Below are positions 51,993 to 61,100 of a stretch of 64,000 bases of DNA, in pieces. Origin of the DNA: CALDTK01 sp965215115 (GTDB lineage Bacteria > Bacteroidota > Bacteroidia > Chitinophagales > Saprospiraceae); the NCBI GenBank assembly GCA_965215115.1, contig OZ244050.1, positions 2,046,001 to 2,110,000 on the forward strand, given 5' to 3'. The stretch's first letter is position 1. Each line of letters opens with the position of its first letter. The translations under genes and the position numbers were made by a program. Below the pieces are notes generated by a model, which was given only the letters and a program-made list of their open reading frames with translations, was not told the origin of the DNA and did no database searches.

Positions 51993-53394
51993 AATCGATT
52001 CGGTGGTACAGTATTTTGCTGTGGTGACGGGCGTCTAAAGGGAGTTGGGCTTTTTTATAAACTCGTATCTGTTGAATTTCGGGAAAGGCGCGTCTGGTGG
52101 CACTCTCGATTGACGCCTTCGCGGCCGTTCCGCAATAGGCGATTTGTATGCCATCGCGTGCGGTTTTCACGGCAACGTGTTCGACGCCCGCTTCGCTGCG
52201 GAGCAGGTGCTCAATCTGGTAGTGTTGGTAGCCGGCGCAGGGCACCGTGTTACCGGTGCGCGCGGTGAGGTAGAGCTGCCCGTCGCGTAGGTACCCGTTG
52301 TCGCCGGTGCCGTGCCACGCGTCTTTCGTGAGGACGTGAGGGCCGGAGACGAAGATCTCTCCCGCCTCGCGCCATTCCCCGTTTCCGCGGACCGCGACGC
52401 GATTGCGGATCTCTAATCCGGACAGGCACGTGACGGGTTGTCCGACGCAGTAGCCGAGGCGCGGGTCCTGGGTTTTGGCGTAAGCCCGCACGGCGATGGG
52501 CTCGGCCTCCGTGGCGCCGTAGATGACGTACAGCGTCGCGTTCGGGAACGTGAACTGCATACGCGCGAGCAAGGCTTCCGGGACCGGCGCACCCCCGATG
52601 CCGCAAGCCTGCACGTCCGGGTAAGGCGCCTCGTCGAGCGTGAGGATGCGATTGAACACGTAGGGATTGCCGGTGACGCTACTGACGCCCCCTTTACGCC
52701 AATCGGTACTCAACTGGCGGTAATCGATATCGAGTAATCCTTTGCTCAAATCGGCAGGCAATTGACTCGCCGTACCCGTGGCCAGTTGGTGGAGTAGCAC
52801 GTTGGCGAACACCGAACTGTCGAGTTGTCCGGCGAAAGGCGGGAAGCACTGCTTGAGGCAAGTGTGCTGTGCGAGCAGCAGCCGGTGACTGCGCAGTAGG
52901 ATCTTTGGCGCGCCCGTGCTGCCCGAACTGAGGCTAATGAGCGCGGCCTGATCGCCGGTGAGGTCTACGGTGGTGGGCATCTCGTCTACCTCCTGGGTCG
53001 TGAGTCGCAGGACGCGGACGCGCATCGCCCACAGCAGTATCCGCAGGGCGAGCGGCGCGCCGTCGACGAGCACCACGCCTCCGAAATCAGCCCGTTTGCG
53101 CCACTGCCGCAGCACCGCGAACCACTGTCCGGCGGGCGGGACGAGGAGGCTTGCGCCAAAACCCATGAGCGCGAGCAAGGCCATGAGCCGGGGTGCGCTG
53201 AGGGCCTGGAGGGGGATGAAGGCCTTGGTGTTTAGGTTGCGGTGACCCGAGAGCTGTTGCGTGAAACCGGTGGCGACGCGGAGGAGGTGATCGGCCGTCC
53301 ATTCCTCCATTCGGCCGCCCACGGGCCAGCGCAGCAGGACGCGCTGGTCGGCGGCGCGCATGCCGGAGAAGATGGTTTGGGCGAAGTTGGGCAT
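51982..53394 (-). CDS. AMP-binding acyl-CoA/amino-acid ligase-like enzyme
   Basis: 470 aa from the ATG at 53394 (MPNFAQTIFS); the longer frame to 53562 runs through a perfect inverted repeat and is rejected. Adenylation motifs: SLSSGSTGAPKILLR (A3), YGATEAEPIAV (A5), GTGDNGYLRDGQLYL (A7) and a short C-terminal lid ending with a Lys-containing segment. It is shorter than full acyl-CoA synthetases. It activates a carboxylic acid with ATP and leads the AMP-ligase - DUF3419 - kinase operon. Confidence 0.85.
   Translation of the reverse strand: MPNFAQTIFSGMRAADQRVLLRWPVGGRMEEWTADHLLRVATGFTQQLSGHRNLNTKAFIPLQALSAPRLMALLALMGFGASLLVPPAGQWFAVLRQWRKRADFGGVVLVDGAPLALRILLWAMRVRVLRLTTQEVDEMPTTVDLTGDQAALISLSSGSTGAPKILLRSHRLLLAQHTCLKQCFPPFAGQLDSSVFANVLLHQLATGTASQLPADLSKGLLDIDYRQLSTDWRKGGVSSVTGNPYVFNRILTLDEAPYPDVQACGIGGAPVPEALLARMQFTFPNATLYVIYGATEAEPIAVRAYAKTQDPRLGYCVGQPVTCLSGLEIRNRVAVRGNGEWREAGEIFVSGPHVLTKDAWHGTGDNGYLRDGQLYLTARTGNTVPCAGYQHYQIEHLLRSEAGVEHVAVKTARDGIQIAYCGTAAKASIESATRRAFPEIQQIRVYKKAQLPLDARHHSKILYHRIDYGN
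52472..52486 (+). repeat. GTTTT-hairpin, stem GGC/GCC, loop GTAA
   Basis: Antisense in the AMP-ligase gene, read A-Y-A-K-T. Confidence 0.88.
53148..53162 (-). repeat. GTTTT-hairpin, stem GGC/GCC, loop GCAA
   Basis: Sense in the AMP-ligase gene, read G-F-G-A-S. Confidence 0.88.
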
Positions 53395-53511
53395 CGGGGG
53401 CGGGGTGGGGCTGCTGGTGCGGTAGCAAAGGTGGGCGGCGGTAGGGGCGCCCGCGTTGCAGATTGCGCAACTTCGGCGCGGGGGAGTTGCGGGGAGTGGG
53501 AATGGGGGGCG

Positions 53512-53565
53512 CGTTTGGCTCGCTCCGCGAGTGAGAGTAGCGCCACTCGCGGAGCGAGCCAAACG
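53512..53565. terminator. 22-bp perfect inverted repeat
   Basis: Arms 53512-53533 and 53544-53565 pair perfectly around a 10-nt loop, between two genes transcribed leftward. Terminator for the HIRAN gene or an insulator-like hairpin. Confidence 0.6.
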
Positions 53566-53619
53566 GCGCTAGGCTTCCGATCCGCTACGCCAATTTTGAC
53601 GCCTCCCGATGGGCATGTA

Positions 53620-53715
53620 CGTAAAACGTGTCGACTGGATCGACATATGCGCGCGACGTGTCGATTGGAGAGGCATTTGATTGACACGTCCTCAAAATGT
53701 ATAGATTGGATCGAC
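53620..53715. promoter_or_regulatory. Iteron-like repeats CGTGTCGAYTGGA
   Basis: Three related ~30-nt spaced units (CGTGTCGACTGGATCGACAT, CGTGTCGATTGGAGAGGCAT, and TGTATAGATTGGATCGACGT) lie between the AMP-ligase and HIRAN genes. Possible operator series. Confidence 0.4.
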
Positions 53716-53722
53716 GTGACAT

Positions 53723-55465
53723 TCAAGCGTCCGCGCCCGTAAGCCCCGCCACCCAAACCCACCCCAGCACCGGCCACAATCCCCGATCCTCGCCCACGGG
53801 CAGCGCCGACCAGTCCAGCACCCAATCTCGCGGCAGCGCTGGACAGTTTTCGCGTAAGCTGCGCGCCAGGAGGCCCGGCTGCCGGTAGTAGTAACGCAGT
53901 AAAGTTTCGTCGTCGAGCGTAGCGTCGAGCGTCGGCAGCGGTCGGGTGAGGCCTGCAAGTTTTGCCGAAAGGCGCTCATCTATCGCCGCAAGTACGGCCG
54001 CTTTAGTCTCCGGCGGCACGGCGTCGGGAGCGTAATAGATAAACGGTTCGATCACCTTCCCGCTGCTAGAATATTCTATTTTCACGAAGGTGTCCGGGTG
54101 ATGCCAATCGCCACTATAGTCGGATTGCGAAGCCGCCTCGCCTGCGTCTTCCTCGATGGCGTAAAAGCCGGGCGGCAAGGCGCCCGCGTCACTCGGCAAA
54201 TCAAGCGTCTCCCGCTCGCGGGGTGCCACCGGCGGCATCACCCGCGCCGGCAGGGGCGGCGGCAGGACCTGCGGGAGGAAGCCGTACTCGTAGTCGAGTT
54301 CGAGCGAGCTGCGGGAGACGCGGTCGAGCGGCCACGCGGGCGTATCCAGGAAGTCGGGTTGGCCATCCGGCGCAAGTGCGGTAACATCCGCTAGGTCGAG
54401 TGGCCGCGCCGACCACTCGTGAATCAGACGATCGTCGCGCCCCTGGATCGGTCCGAAACCCGGCGGCTGCGGGGCGGGCACGGCGACGCAAACGGCGAAG
54501 CGGAAAAGGTTGGGCGCGTCGTCGCCGAGCTGGCCCGGCTGCGCCCGGTAATCGATGACCCAGGCGCGCAAGGGGTGGCGCTGGCTGCCGACCGGCCCCA
54601 GGAAATCGCGCAGCAGTCGCTCGCCGTCGGCGCGCATCAGGTAGCCCACCTTCACCGAGCCGGCCGTCCACACGCTCACGAAGTCGGTCCAGTGGCGGTC
54701 GCGGTGCTCGTCGTCGTACTGGCGCTCGTGCACGAGGTAGGCGACCTGCCCGCTGTGCAGGAGTGGCGCCCCGGTGTCGTCGCCGCTGGCGAAATTGCCC
54801 CCGCCGCCGCCTTCGTAGGTCCCGAGCCAGGTCCAGCCCCAGGGGAGTTGCGTGGGGGACGGTTCGGCTTGCGCCAAAACCCGCCGCAGCGCCTCCGGGG
54901 CCAGCGTGAGCGCCGAACCGGAGTGCGCGAGGTAAGGTCGGTAGTCGTGCTCGCCGGGCTGCGGAGCGTACGCGGCATTCGCGAACACCTGCGCGAGCGC
55001 GCTCGGCCAGGGCCGCAGGTCGGGATGCCGAATGTCGAGGCGGCGCCAATCGTCGAAGGCGCGGGGCCAGGGGGTGCCGACGTGGACGGTGAGGTTGACG
55101 TAGCGCCCGCGCGGGCTGCCCTCGAGCTCGATCGCGGCCGTGAGCGGGGTCGTTGGCGCGAGCACGCGACAGGCCTCGGCGTAGGCGCGGAAAGCCGCGG
55201 CCTCTTCGCTGGGCAGGTACCCGATCCGCAGGCCGAGCCAGTACACGGCCACGGCATTGCGGTCGTGCGCGTTGTCGGGTTCGGCCACGAGCACGGCCGC
55301 GGCCCGACCGTTTTGCGGAAGCGCCTCCCACTCCCGCGGCCCCTCGTTGTGCTGCCACCCGCGCAGCGGCATCCGCCAGAAGCTGTGGTCGTGATCGCCG
55401 GCGTCGAGGCGCGTGAGGATGCGCGCGGGCGGGATGGAGGTGGGGACGTAGTCGGGGGTGTGCAT
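53723..55465 (-). CDS. HIRAN-domain protein
   Basis: 580 aa, no signal peptide. Residues ~50-135 match a HIRAN domain: AAVLVAEPDNAHDRNAVAVYWLGLRIGYLPSEEAAAFRAY, a module that binds DNA 3' ends and is usually fused to helicases or nucleases. Here the remaining ~440 residues contain no helicase or nuclease motif and are not recognised. A second HIRAN-like stretch (AYLVHERQYDDEHRDRHWTDFVSVW, VGYLMRADGERL) lies near residue 240. It borders the defence-like island. Hairpin copies encode A-L-P-Q-N, V-L-A-Q-A and S-A-K-L. Confidence 0.7.
   Translation of the reverse strand: MHTPDYVPTSIPPARILTRLDAGDHDHSFWRMPLRGWQHNEGPREWEALPQNGRAAAVLVAEPDNAHDRNAVAVYWLGLRIGYLPSEEAAAFRAYAEACRVLAPTTPLTAAIELEGSPRGRYVNLTVHVGTPWPRAFDDWRRLDIRHPDLRPWPSALAQVFANAAYAPQPGEHDYRPYLAHSGSALTLAPEALRRVLAQAEPSPTQLPWGWTWLGTYEGGGGGNFASGDDTGAPLLHSGQVAYLVHERQYDDEHRDRHWTDFVSVWTAGSVKVGYLMRADGERLLRDFLGPVGSQRHPLRAWVIDYRAQPGQLGDDAPNLFRFAVCVAVPAPQPPGFGPIQGRDDRLIHEWSARPLDLADVTALAPDGQPDFLDTPAWPLDRVSRSSLELDYEYGFLPQVLPPPLPARVMPPVAPRERETLDLPSDAGALPPGFYAIEEDAGEAASQSDYSGDWHHPDTFVKIEYSSSGKVIEPFIYYAPDAVPPETKAAVLAAIDERLSAKLAGLTRPLPTLDATLDDETLLRYYYRQPGLLARSLRENCPALPRDWVLDWSALPVGEDRGLWPVLGWVWVAGLTGADA
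53959..53973 (+). repeat. GTTTT-hairpin, stem GCC/GGC, loop GAAA
   Basis: Antisense in the HIRAN gene, read L-S-A-K-L. Confidence 0.88.
54866..54880 (-). repeat. GTTTT-hairpin, stem GGC/GCC, loop GCAA
   Basis: Sense in the HIRAN gene, read V-L-A-Q-A. Confidence 0.88.
55310..55324 (+). repeat. GTTTT-hairpin, stem GCG/CGC, loop GAAG
   Basis: Antisense in the HIRAN gene, read A-L-P-Q-N. Confidence 0.75.
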
Positions 55466-55812
55466 GGGGTGGCGTAGGCTCGGGCTATCTCGGCTTTCGC
55501 CAAAACAAGCTCTTCCGTCGCATACGCCGCGCGGGGAACTTGCGCGGGTGAGTCCGTTAGCCGAAAATCAATCGCTGTGCCCGGGCGACTTCGCCGCGCG
55601 GGTAGTCCTCGCCGATTATGAGGCGCACGCTTTCAGCAGCTGAGTTACCTCTCCGCGGGTGGCGCCGTGGTGGGAATGGAAGCCCGCGAGGATATAGGGC
55701 GGGCGGGGGGATGTTGTGTACGGCTATTCTTATGATCGATAGGCTCAGGCTACCAATTGCGTTGAGTGCTCAGACCGCCTAATTTTCGAGACATCCACAC
55801 TCCGAAACGCAC
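55466..55812. other. 347-bp intergenic region
   Basis: Divergent region between the HIRAN and Mrr genes. It contains a GTTTT-hairpin near the HIRAN start and no convincing gene. Confidence 0.5.
55492..55506 (-). repeat. GTTTT-hairpin, stem GGC/GCC, loop GAAA
   Basis: Intergenic, 26 nt upstream of the HIRAN start codon. Confidence 0.88.
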
Positions 55813-56880
55813 GTGACAAACGCCCCCGCCACCTTCCTCCACCGCATATCCTATGAGTCCGCTGCTTCAGAGGCGCTGCTTGCCGCGAACTACCTGCCCG
55901 TCGGACATGGCCAACTTGGCGCAGCCGCCTACTTGGCAGACGCCGACGATTGGACCGCCTTCGAAACAGTATATCGCGAGACGTACAGCGGCGCCATTGA
56001 TCGGCAGCGGCATCAGCTCTGGCGCTACCTCGTCGGGATGCAGCGCCGCAGTCGGGTAGTTGTCCCGAGGCGCGGGTCGCTCGACGTTTACGAGATCATT
56101 GGAGAGGTGGCACTCCCGCGGGCGCAATGGCCAGCCGAACTCGAGGCCCTGGTCGCCTCGTCGGCCGGTGAGGATGTTGACCTCGGCTACGTCTGGCACG
56201 TGAAGCTCGTCGAGTCCAGTATCGATCGCGCGACCCACATCACCGACGATGTACGTCGCAGGCTAAAGTTCCGTGGAACGACGGCCGACATTTCTGATCT
56301 CTCGGAGGCCGTCGAGCAGGGCATACAGAACAAGCGGAACAATGTGACCGTCGGCCTCAGCCAAAGCACGGTAGATCACTTAGTAGAGTTGCTCGCCAAG
56401 GCCTTCGATAGTGGACTCTCCGACATAGCTTTCGAAGAACTCATCGAGCGATACTTCAGGGCCATAGGCGCGGACCAAGACCCGGAGGCGACCAAAGTCT
56501 ACTCCAAGCGTGACAAGTACGGGGGCACCGAGAAGAGTGGGGACATCGATGTCATCGCCACGTTTTCGCGGTTGCGCACGAAGTACGTCGTGCAGGCGAA
56601 GAAGCATTCCGCTAAGACGGACGCGACAGCCGTTGCTCAAATTCGGTCATATTTGAGAAGCCCTGAGGCGGAAGGCTTTCGACAGGAGATCGATAAGGAG
56701 GACTTTGCTTTCACGCTCGTGCCTTGGGTAATATCAACGGGTGATGGGTTTAGCCCAGACGCTATAAAGTCAGCAGCGCTAGGGCTCGGAACCGACAGTC
56801 AAGATATGATCCGCGTACACCTGATCGACGGGAAGGCCTTCGCTAGGATGTTGCTGGAGGCTGGGGTCGGGGTGCTGTAA
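55813..56880 (+). CDS. Mrr-type restriction endonuclease
   Basis: 355 aa from a GTG start. The C-terminal ~160 residues are a PD-(D/E)xK Mrr-like nuclease domain: AFEELIERYFRAIG at the helix, then GDIDVIATF with the catalytic Asp and YVVQAKKHS with the QAK variant of the ExK motif. The N-terminal ~190 residues are not recognised and may recognise DNA or modification. No methyltransferase adjoins it, so a modification-dependent enzyme is possible. It is part of the defence-like group with the downstream helicases. Confidence 0.82.
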   Translation: MTNAPATFLHRISYESAASEALLAANYLPVGHGQLGAAAYLADADDWTAFETVYRETYSGAIDRQRHQLWRYLVGMQRRSRVVVPRRGSLDVYEIIGEVALPRAQWPAELEALVASSAGEDVDLGYVWHVKLVESSIDRATHITDDVRRRLKFRGTTADISDLSEAVEQGIQNKRNNVTVGLSQSTVDHLVELLAKAFDSGLSDIAFEELIERYFRAIGADQDPEATKVYSKRDKYGGTEKSGDIDVIATFSRLRTKYVVQAKKHSAKTDATAVAQIRSYLRSPEAEGFRQEIDKEDFAFTLVPWVISTGDGFSPDAIKSAALGLGTDSQDMIRVHLIDGKAFARMLLEAGVGVL

Positions 56881-56898
56881 ATAGGTTTTCAACCTATT
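56880..56898 (+). terminator. Short terminator-like hairpin after mrr
   Basis: AATAGGTT and AACCTATT pair around TTC directly after the stop codon. No U-tract. Confidence 0.5.
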
Positions 56899-57022
56899 GA
56901 ACACCGCGTGATCGTAACATAGAAAACAATTGAAATCAGCCATCGAATGATCGAAGTAGTTTAGCCTGGTTTACGAAGAAACCAAATATTTTTACTTGAT
57001 GGGCCATCATACAACGCTACAA

Positions 57023-57316
57023 CTAACTTCTTCTCATTCTCTCCCCTAGCCAGGCCATGGTGTCGCCGAAGACCTTGGCGTGTGCCTCGTGTTTGAGTTG
57101 CGTCGTCAAGATCTCTCGGTCGTCCCCGAGTTGCCGGCGCTCGAATTCGATTAAGTCGATGTCATCGTAATGCATCGTCACCAACCTAACATAATGATCA
57201 GCGAGGGCGTGGGGCGGCATGTCGTCGCTAACGCAAAACAAGTTAGTCTTGCGGTGGTCAACCTTAGCCGGGACTTCGCTTACGTGCACGATATTCTTGC
57301 TTCTGAATCCAAACAT
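57023..57316 (-). CDS. Small hypothetical protein
   Basis: 97 aa in an AT-richer pocket between the Mrr gene and the helicase operon. No family recognised. It has an acidic centre (HYDDIDLIEFERRQLGDDRE) and a basic end (LGERMRRS). Codon use is less GC-rich than the neighbours. Could be a genuine accessory gene or a chance frame. Confidence 0.4.
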   Translation of the reverse strand: MFGFRSKNIVHVSEVPAKVDHRKTNLFCVSDDMPPHALADHYVRLVTMHYDDIDLIEFERRQLGDDREILTTQLKHEAHAKVFGDTMAWLGERMRRS

Positions 57317-57470
57317 ACCTGAACATTTATGGTGTGGACCTATTTATTGTAAGCTCTTCAGTCAATACGCTTGTCGCGTCTTATATGTTACGATTATAAA
57401 AAAATATCCGGATTGGCTTACCTAGTGGCCATAATCTGCACGTGCAGAACGCTTCGGGCCTCCCGCCCCG

Positions 57471-57478
57471 TACCTTGC
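57471..57478 (+). promoter_or_regulatory. -7 box TACCTTGC with very short leader
   Basis: The box ends 5 nt before the ATG at 57484. Confidence 0.45.
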
Positions 57479-57483
57479 CTCTC

Positions 57484-57990
57484 ATGAATCTGGACCTCGC
57501 CGCCGCCCGCGCCTTCCGCCCCGCCTCGATCGCGCTCACCGGCAATACCGCCAGAGACCGCCACCCCACCTTCGATGTCGGAGAGTTCCTCCCGCCGGAG
57601 GTGGGCGACTCAATCGAGGTCGCGCGCCTCGTGCTCGCGTCCACCACCGGAGACGTAGTGAGCATCCGGGCCACGCGCACGACGAACGGCTACGCCATCG
57701 ACGTCTACGACGAGTACACCGCGGAGTACGAATACGGCTTCGAGGGCTACCGACGGGACTACGCCCAGATCCCGACGCAGGGCGAGATGATCGATCTCCT
57801 CACCGCAATGACCGTCGAGGAGGTGGCCATGTCGCCCGGGCAGCCGTACGTGCAAGCGGTGCTTGAGAACAACGAATTGTCGAGTATCGAGGAGGCGCTG
57901 GCGTTTCTACGAATCGACTCGCGACTGTACCCAGAGTTGAATAGTCTACTGCGAGCGTTTTTGGTGCAGGAGGGACTAAGCGCTGTGTAA
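57484..57990 (+). CDS. Hypothetical protein upstream of the helicase
   Basis: 168 aa from the ATG at 57484 (MNLDLAAARAF), chosen because of the adjoining TACCTTGC box. Not recognised. Mixed alpha/beta with IEVARLVLASTTGDVVSIRATR, YDEYTAEYEYGFEGYRRDY and a helical end. Its position, co-oriented with and ahead of the DUF1998 helicase (135 bp), suggests it belongs to the same system. Confidence 0.6.
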   Translation: MNLDLAAARAFRPASIALTGNTARDRHPTFDVGEFLPPEVGDSIEVARLVLASTTGDVVSIRATRTTNGYAIDVYDEYTAEYEYGFEGYRRDYAQIPTQGEMIDLLTAMTVEEVAMSPGQPYVQAVLENNELSSIEEALAFLRIDSRLYPELNSLLRAFLVQEGLSAV

Positions 57991-58124
57991 GCCCGGAGAC
58001 CAACTGCTGCGAATTCGTATGTCTAGGCACAACGTGATGAGCAATCCGTGAACGCCCCTCCGGCTGATCCCACCCCGCAACCTACATTGCACGTCCACGT
58101 ACCCTCCTCAGGGCAAGCGGCCGC

Positions 58125-61100
58125 ATGAACATCTTCCACACCCACCGGCGCATCGTCGCCGAGTACAAGCGCTACCTCGAGAGCTTCATCCACGTGCAGG
58201 ACGAACTCATCGCCGCGCACATCCAGGAGGCACTCGACGCCGGGAAGCTCTTTCCCGATCCGCTGATTCAGTTCAATCCGAGCTTCGCGTACGGGCCTTC
58301 GCTCGCGGAACTCGTCGCGGAGGGGTTGCTCCACCGCACGCTCGACGACATCTTCCGGGGCTACAGCCTCTACCAGCACCAGGTGGACGCCCTGCGGCTC
58401 GGGACCAGTGGCCAGGATTTTATCGTGACCTCGGGGACGGGCTCGGGCAAGTCGCTCACCTACATCGCAGCCATCTTCGATCGCATCCTGCGCGCGCACG
58501 ACGACGGCAGCTACCGTAAGGGCGTCAAGGCGGTGATCGTGTACCCGATGAACGCGCTCATCAACTCGCAGACCGAGGAGTTTCGCAAGTACCAGCGCAA
58601 CTACCTCGAGCCGTTGGCGCCCGCGTCGCTCGACCGCGAAGGGCTAGCCAAGCTTCCGCTCGACGAGCAGGTGGCCGAACTGGAACGGGCTACCGGCGCC
58701 ACTTTCCCGATCTCCTTCGCGCAGTACACCGGCCAGGAAGGCGAGGCCGTGCGCGACCGCGTGAAGGCCGACCCGCCCGACATCATCCTCACCAACTACA
58801 TGATGTTGGAGCTGATGATGACGCGCCTGGCCGAGGCGCCGCTGCGAGACTCGTTCAGGGCGAGCTTGGACTTTCTGGTCTTCGACGAGCTCCACACGTA
58901 CCGCGGGCGCCAGGGCTCCGATGTGGCGATGCTTATCCGACGGATTCAAGCGTTTACCGGGCGGCCCACGCAGTGTATCGGTACCTCGGCGACGATGTCT
59001 TCCGGGGGCGATAGCCTCGACGCGCAGAAGGAGACGGTGGCCGAGGTCGGCCAGCTGATTTTCGGGAAGCCTTTCGGCAAAACGCAGGTCGTCAACGAAA
59101 CTTTGACCCGCGTGACGGCTTATCGCGACGTGGTGCCGAGTCGAGAAGAACTCTCACTCTCGCTCGACCCACAATCGATGATCGACGGGGATGAAACGCA
59201 ACTCAGGAATCACCCCCTCGCGCTCTGGCTCGAAGCCGAGATTGGTTTGGAGCAGATCAGTCCCAAGTGGCTGCGGCGGCGTACGCCCGTTACGATGGAA
59301 CACGTGTACGAGGTTTTGGCGGAAGCCGCCCGCGTCACGGCCGACGAAGCCGAGGCCGCTATTAAGGCCCTGCTTGCCTGGTCGGAGAAGATCAATGAGC
59401 AGCTTAAGTCGCGCGGCATCCGTCGCGCTTACTTCCCGTTCCGACTTCACCAATTCATCTCCCAGACGGGCGGAGTTTACGTGACGCTCGATCCGCCGGA
59501 GACGCGCAACATCACGCTCGAAGCGGGCTACTTCATCCAGGGCAAGAACGCTGATCGGCAACGACTTTATCAAATCGTGTTTAGCCGGGTAAGTGGGCAT
59601 GAGTTTATCTGCGTCCGAAAGAAGATCAGCGATCGCCTACTTTACGCCCGCGACTTCAATGATTACACGGACGATCCGGAGGAGGAAGACCTGATTGCGG
59701 GTTATCTCATTCCCGACAATGAAGACGATCCGATCTGGAGAGACGAGTTCGCCGAGCAACTGCCCACCGCCTGGATCCGGCGCTACAAGGATGGCGTGAC
59801 GCGGGTCATTCCGAAGTACCGCGCCCGTATCCCCAACGCGATTTACTACAACGCCGATGGGCGTTTTGGCGAAAGCCCCGATGGCATTCCCGACGCACAG
59901 TTCGGGTGGTTTATGCCTACCAAGCTGCTCTTCGATCCGACCTCCGGCGTCTTCTTCGACGCGAAGTCTTCCGAAGGCTCGAAGTTGATGCGGCTCGGAA
60001 ATGAAGGTCGTAGTACGGCCACGACGACACTTTCGCTCGCCGCCGTCGATGCGCTTCGACTCGGTGGCTTGCCGGACGGCGACCAGAAGCTGCTCAGCTT
60101 TACCGACAACAGGCAGGACGCCTCGCTGCAGGCCGGGCACTTCAATGATTTCGTGAGCATCGGGCGTATTCGTTCGGCTATTTACCACGCGCTGCGTTTT
60201 GCGCCGGACCACATGCTTGGCGTCGACCACATTGCCGCCGCCGTGGTGCGGGCCCTCGCGCTCGAACAGGAGGAGTACGCCCAGGTGCCGGCGCGTTTTG
60301 CGGGCAAGCGCGCAGAGAATGAGTCCGCCCTGCAGGATTACCTCACGATCCGCGTGCTACAAGACCTTAAGCGGGGTTGGCGCTACACGATGCCCAACCT
60401 CGAACAGTGCGGCCTGCTCGACATCGGCTACCGCTACATAGAGGCCGAGTTGGACACCGACATCTGGACGGAGCTGCCGCTGCCGATCGTGGCGCAGATG
60501 AGTGTCGACGAGCGGCGGACCTTCTTCACGCAGACGCTCGACTACATCCGCACCTCGAATGCGATCTACCACCGCTACTTCGTGGAAGACCAGGTGACGG
60601 TGGCGAACGCCATCAAGAACAAGCTCACCGGCGCCTGGACCCTCGGCGAGCAGGAGCGGCTGGAGTCGCCCAACTACATGCGCTACCAGAGTGTGGGGCG
60701 TGTCCGCAGAACGCATACCGCGAGTATGGGCAAGGCTAGTAATTGGGGGCGTTACGTTTCGCAAATTCACCAACACCAAACTGGTGAATCGCTCAGCCAG
60801 AAGGACTTCGAAGGTTTTGCCGAAAGGCTACTCGACCTGCTCAGCCAAATGGGACTGTTGCGCGCGAAAGCCATTCAGGGCGAGACCGGCGAAACGACCG
60901 CCTACATCCTCGACGCCAATGCCATAGAGTGGCGCCTGGGGAAGGGCGAAACGGTGCGGCCCGACCTCGTGCGCCGCCGCTCTTACCTCGGAGACGCCCC
61001 GACGCCCGCGCCGAATACCTACTTCGAGGAGTTTTACCGTCGCGACTTCACCGTCCGTAAAGACCTCGTGGCCGCGGAACACACCGGGCAAGTCCAACAC

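Noticed and set aside
56562..56576. GTTTT-CGC-GGTT-GCG in the Mrr gene
   Set aside because: Stem pairs but the loop is not GNRA-like; a single instance, treated as chance.
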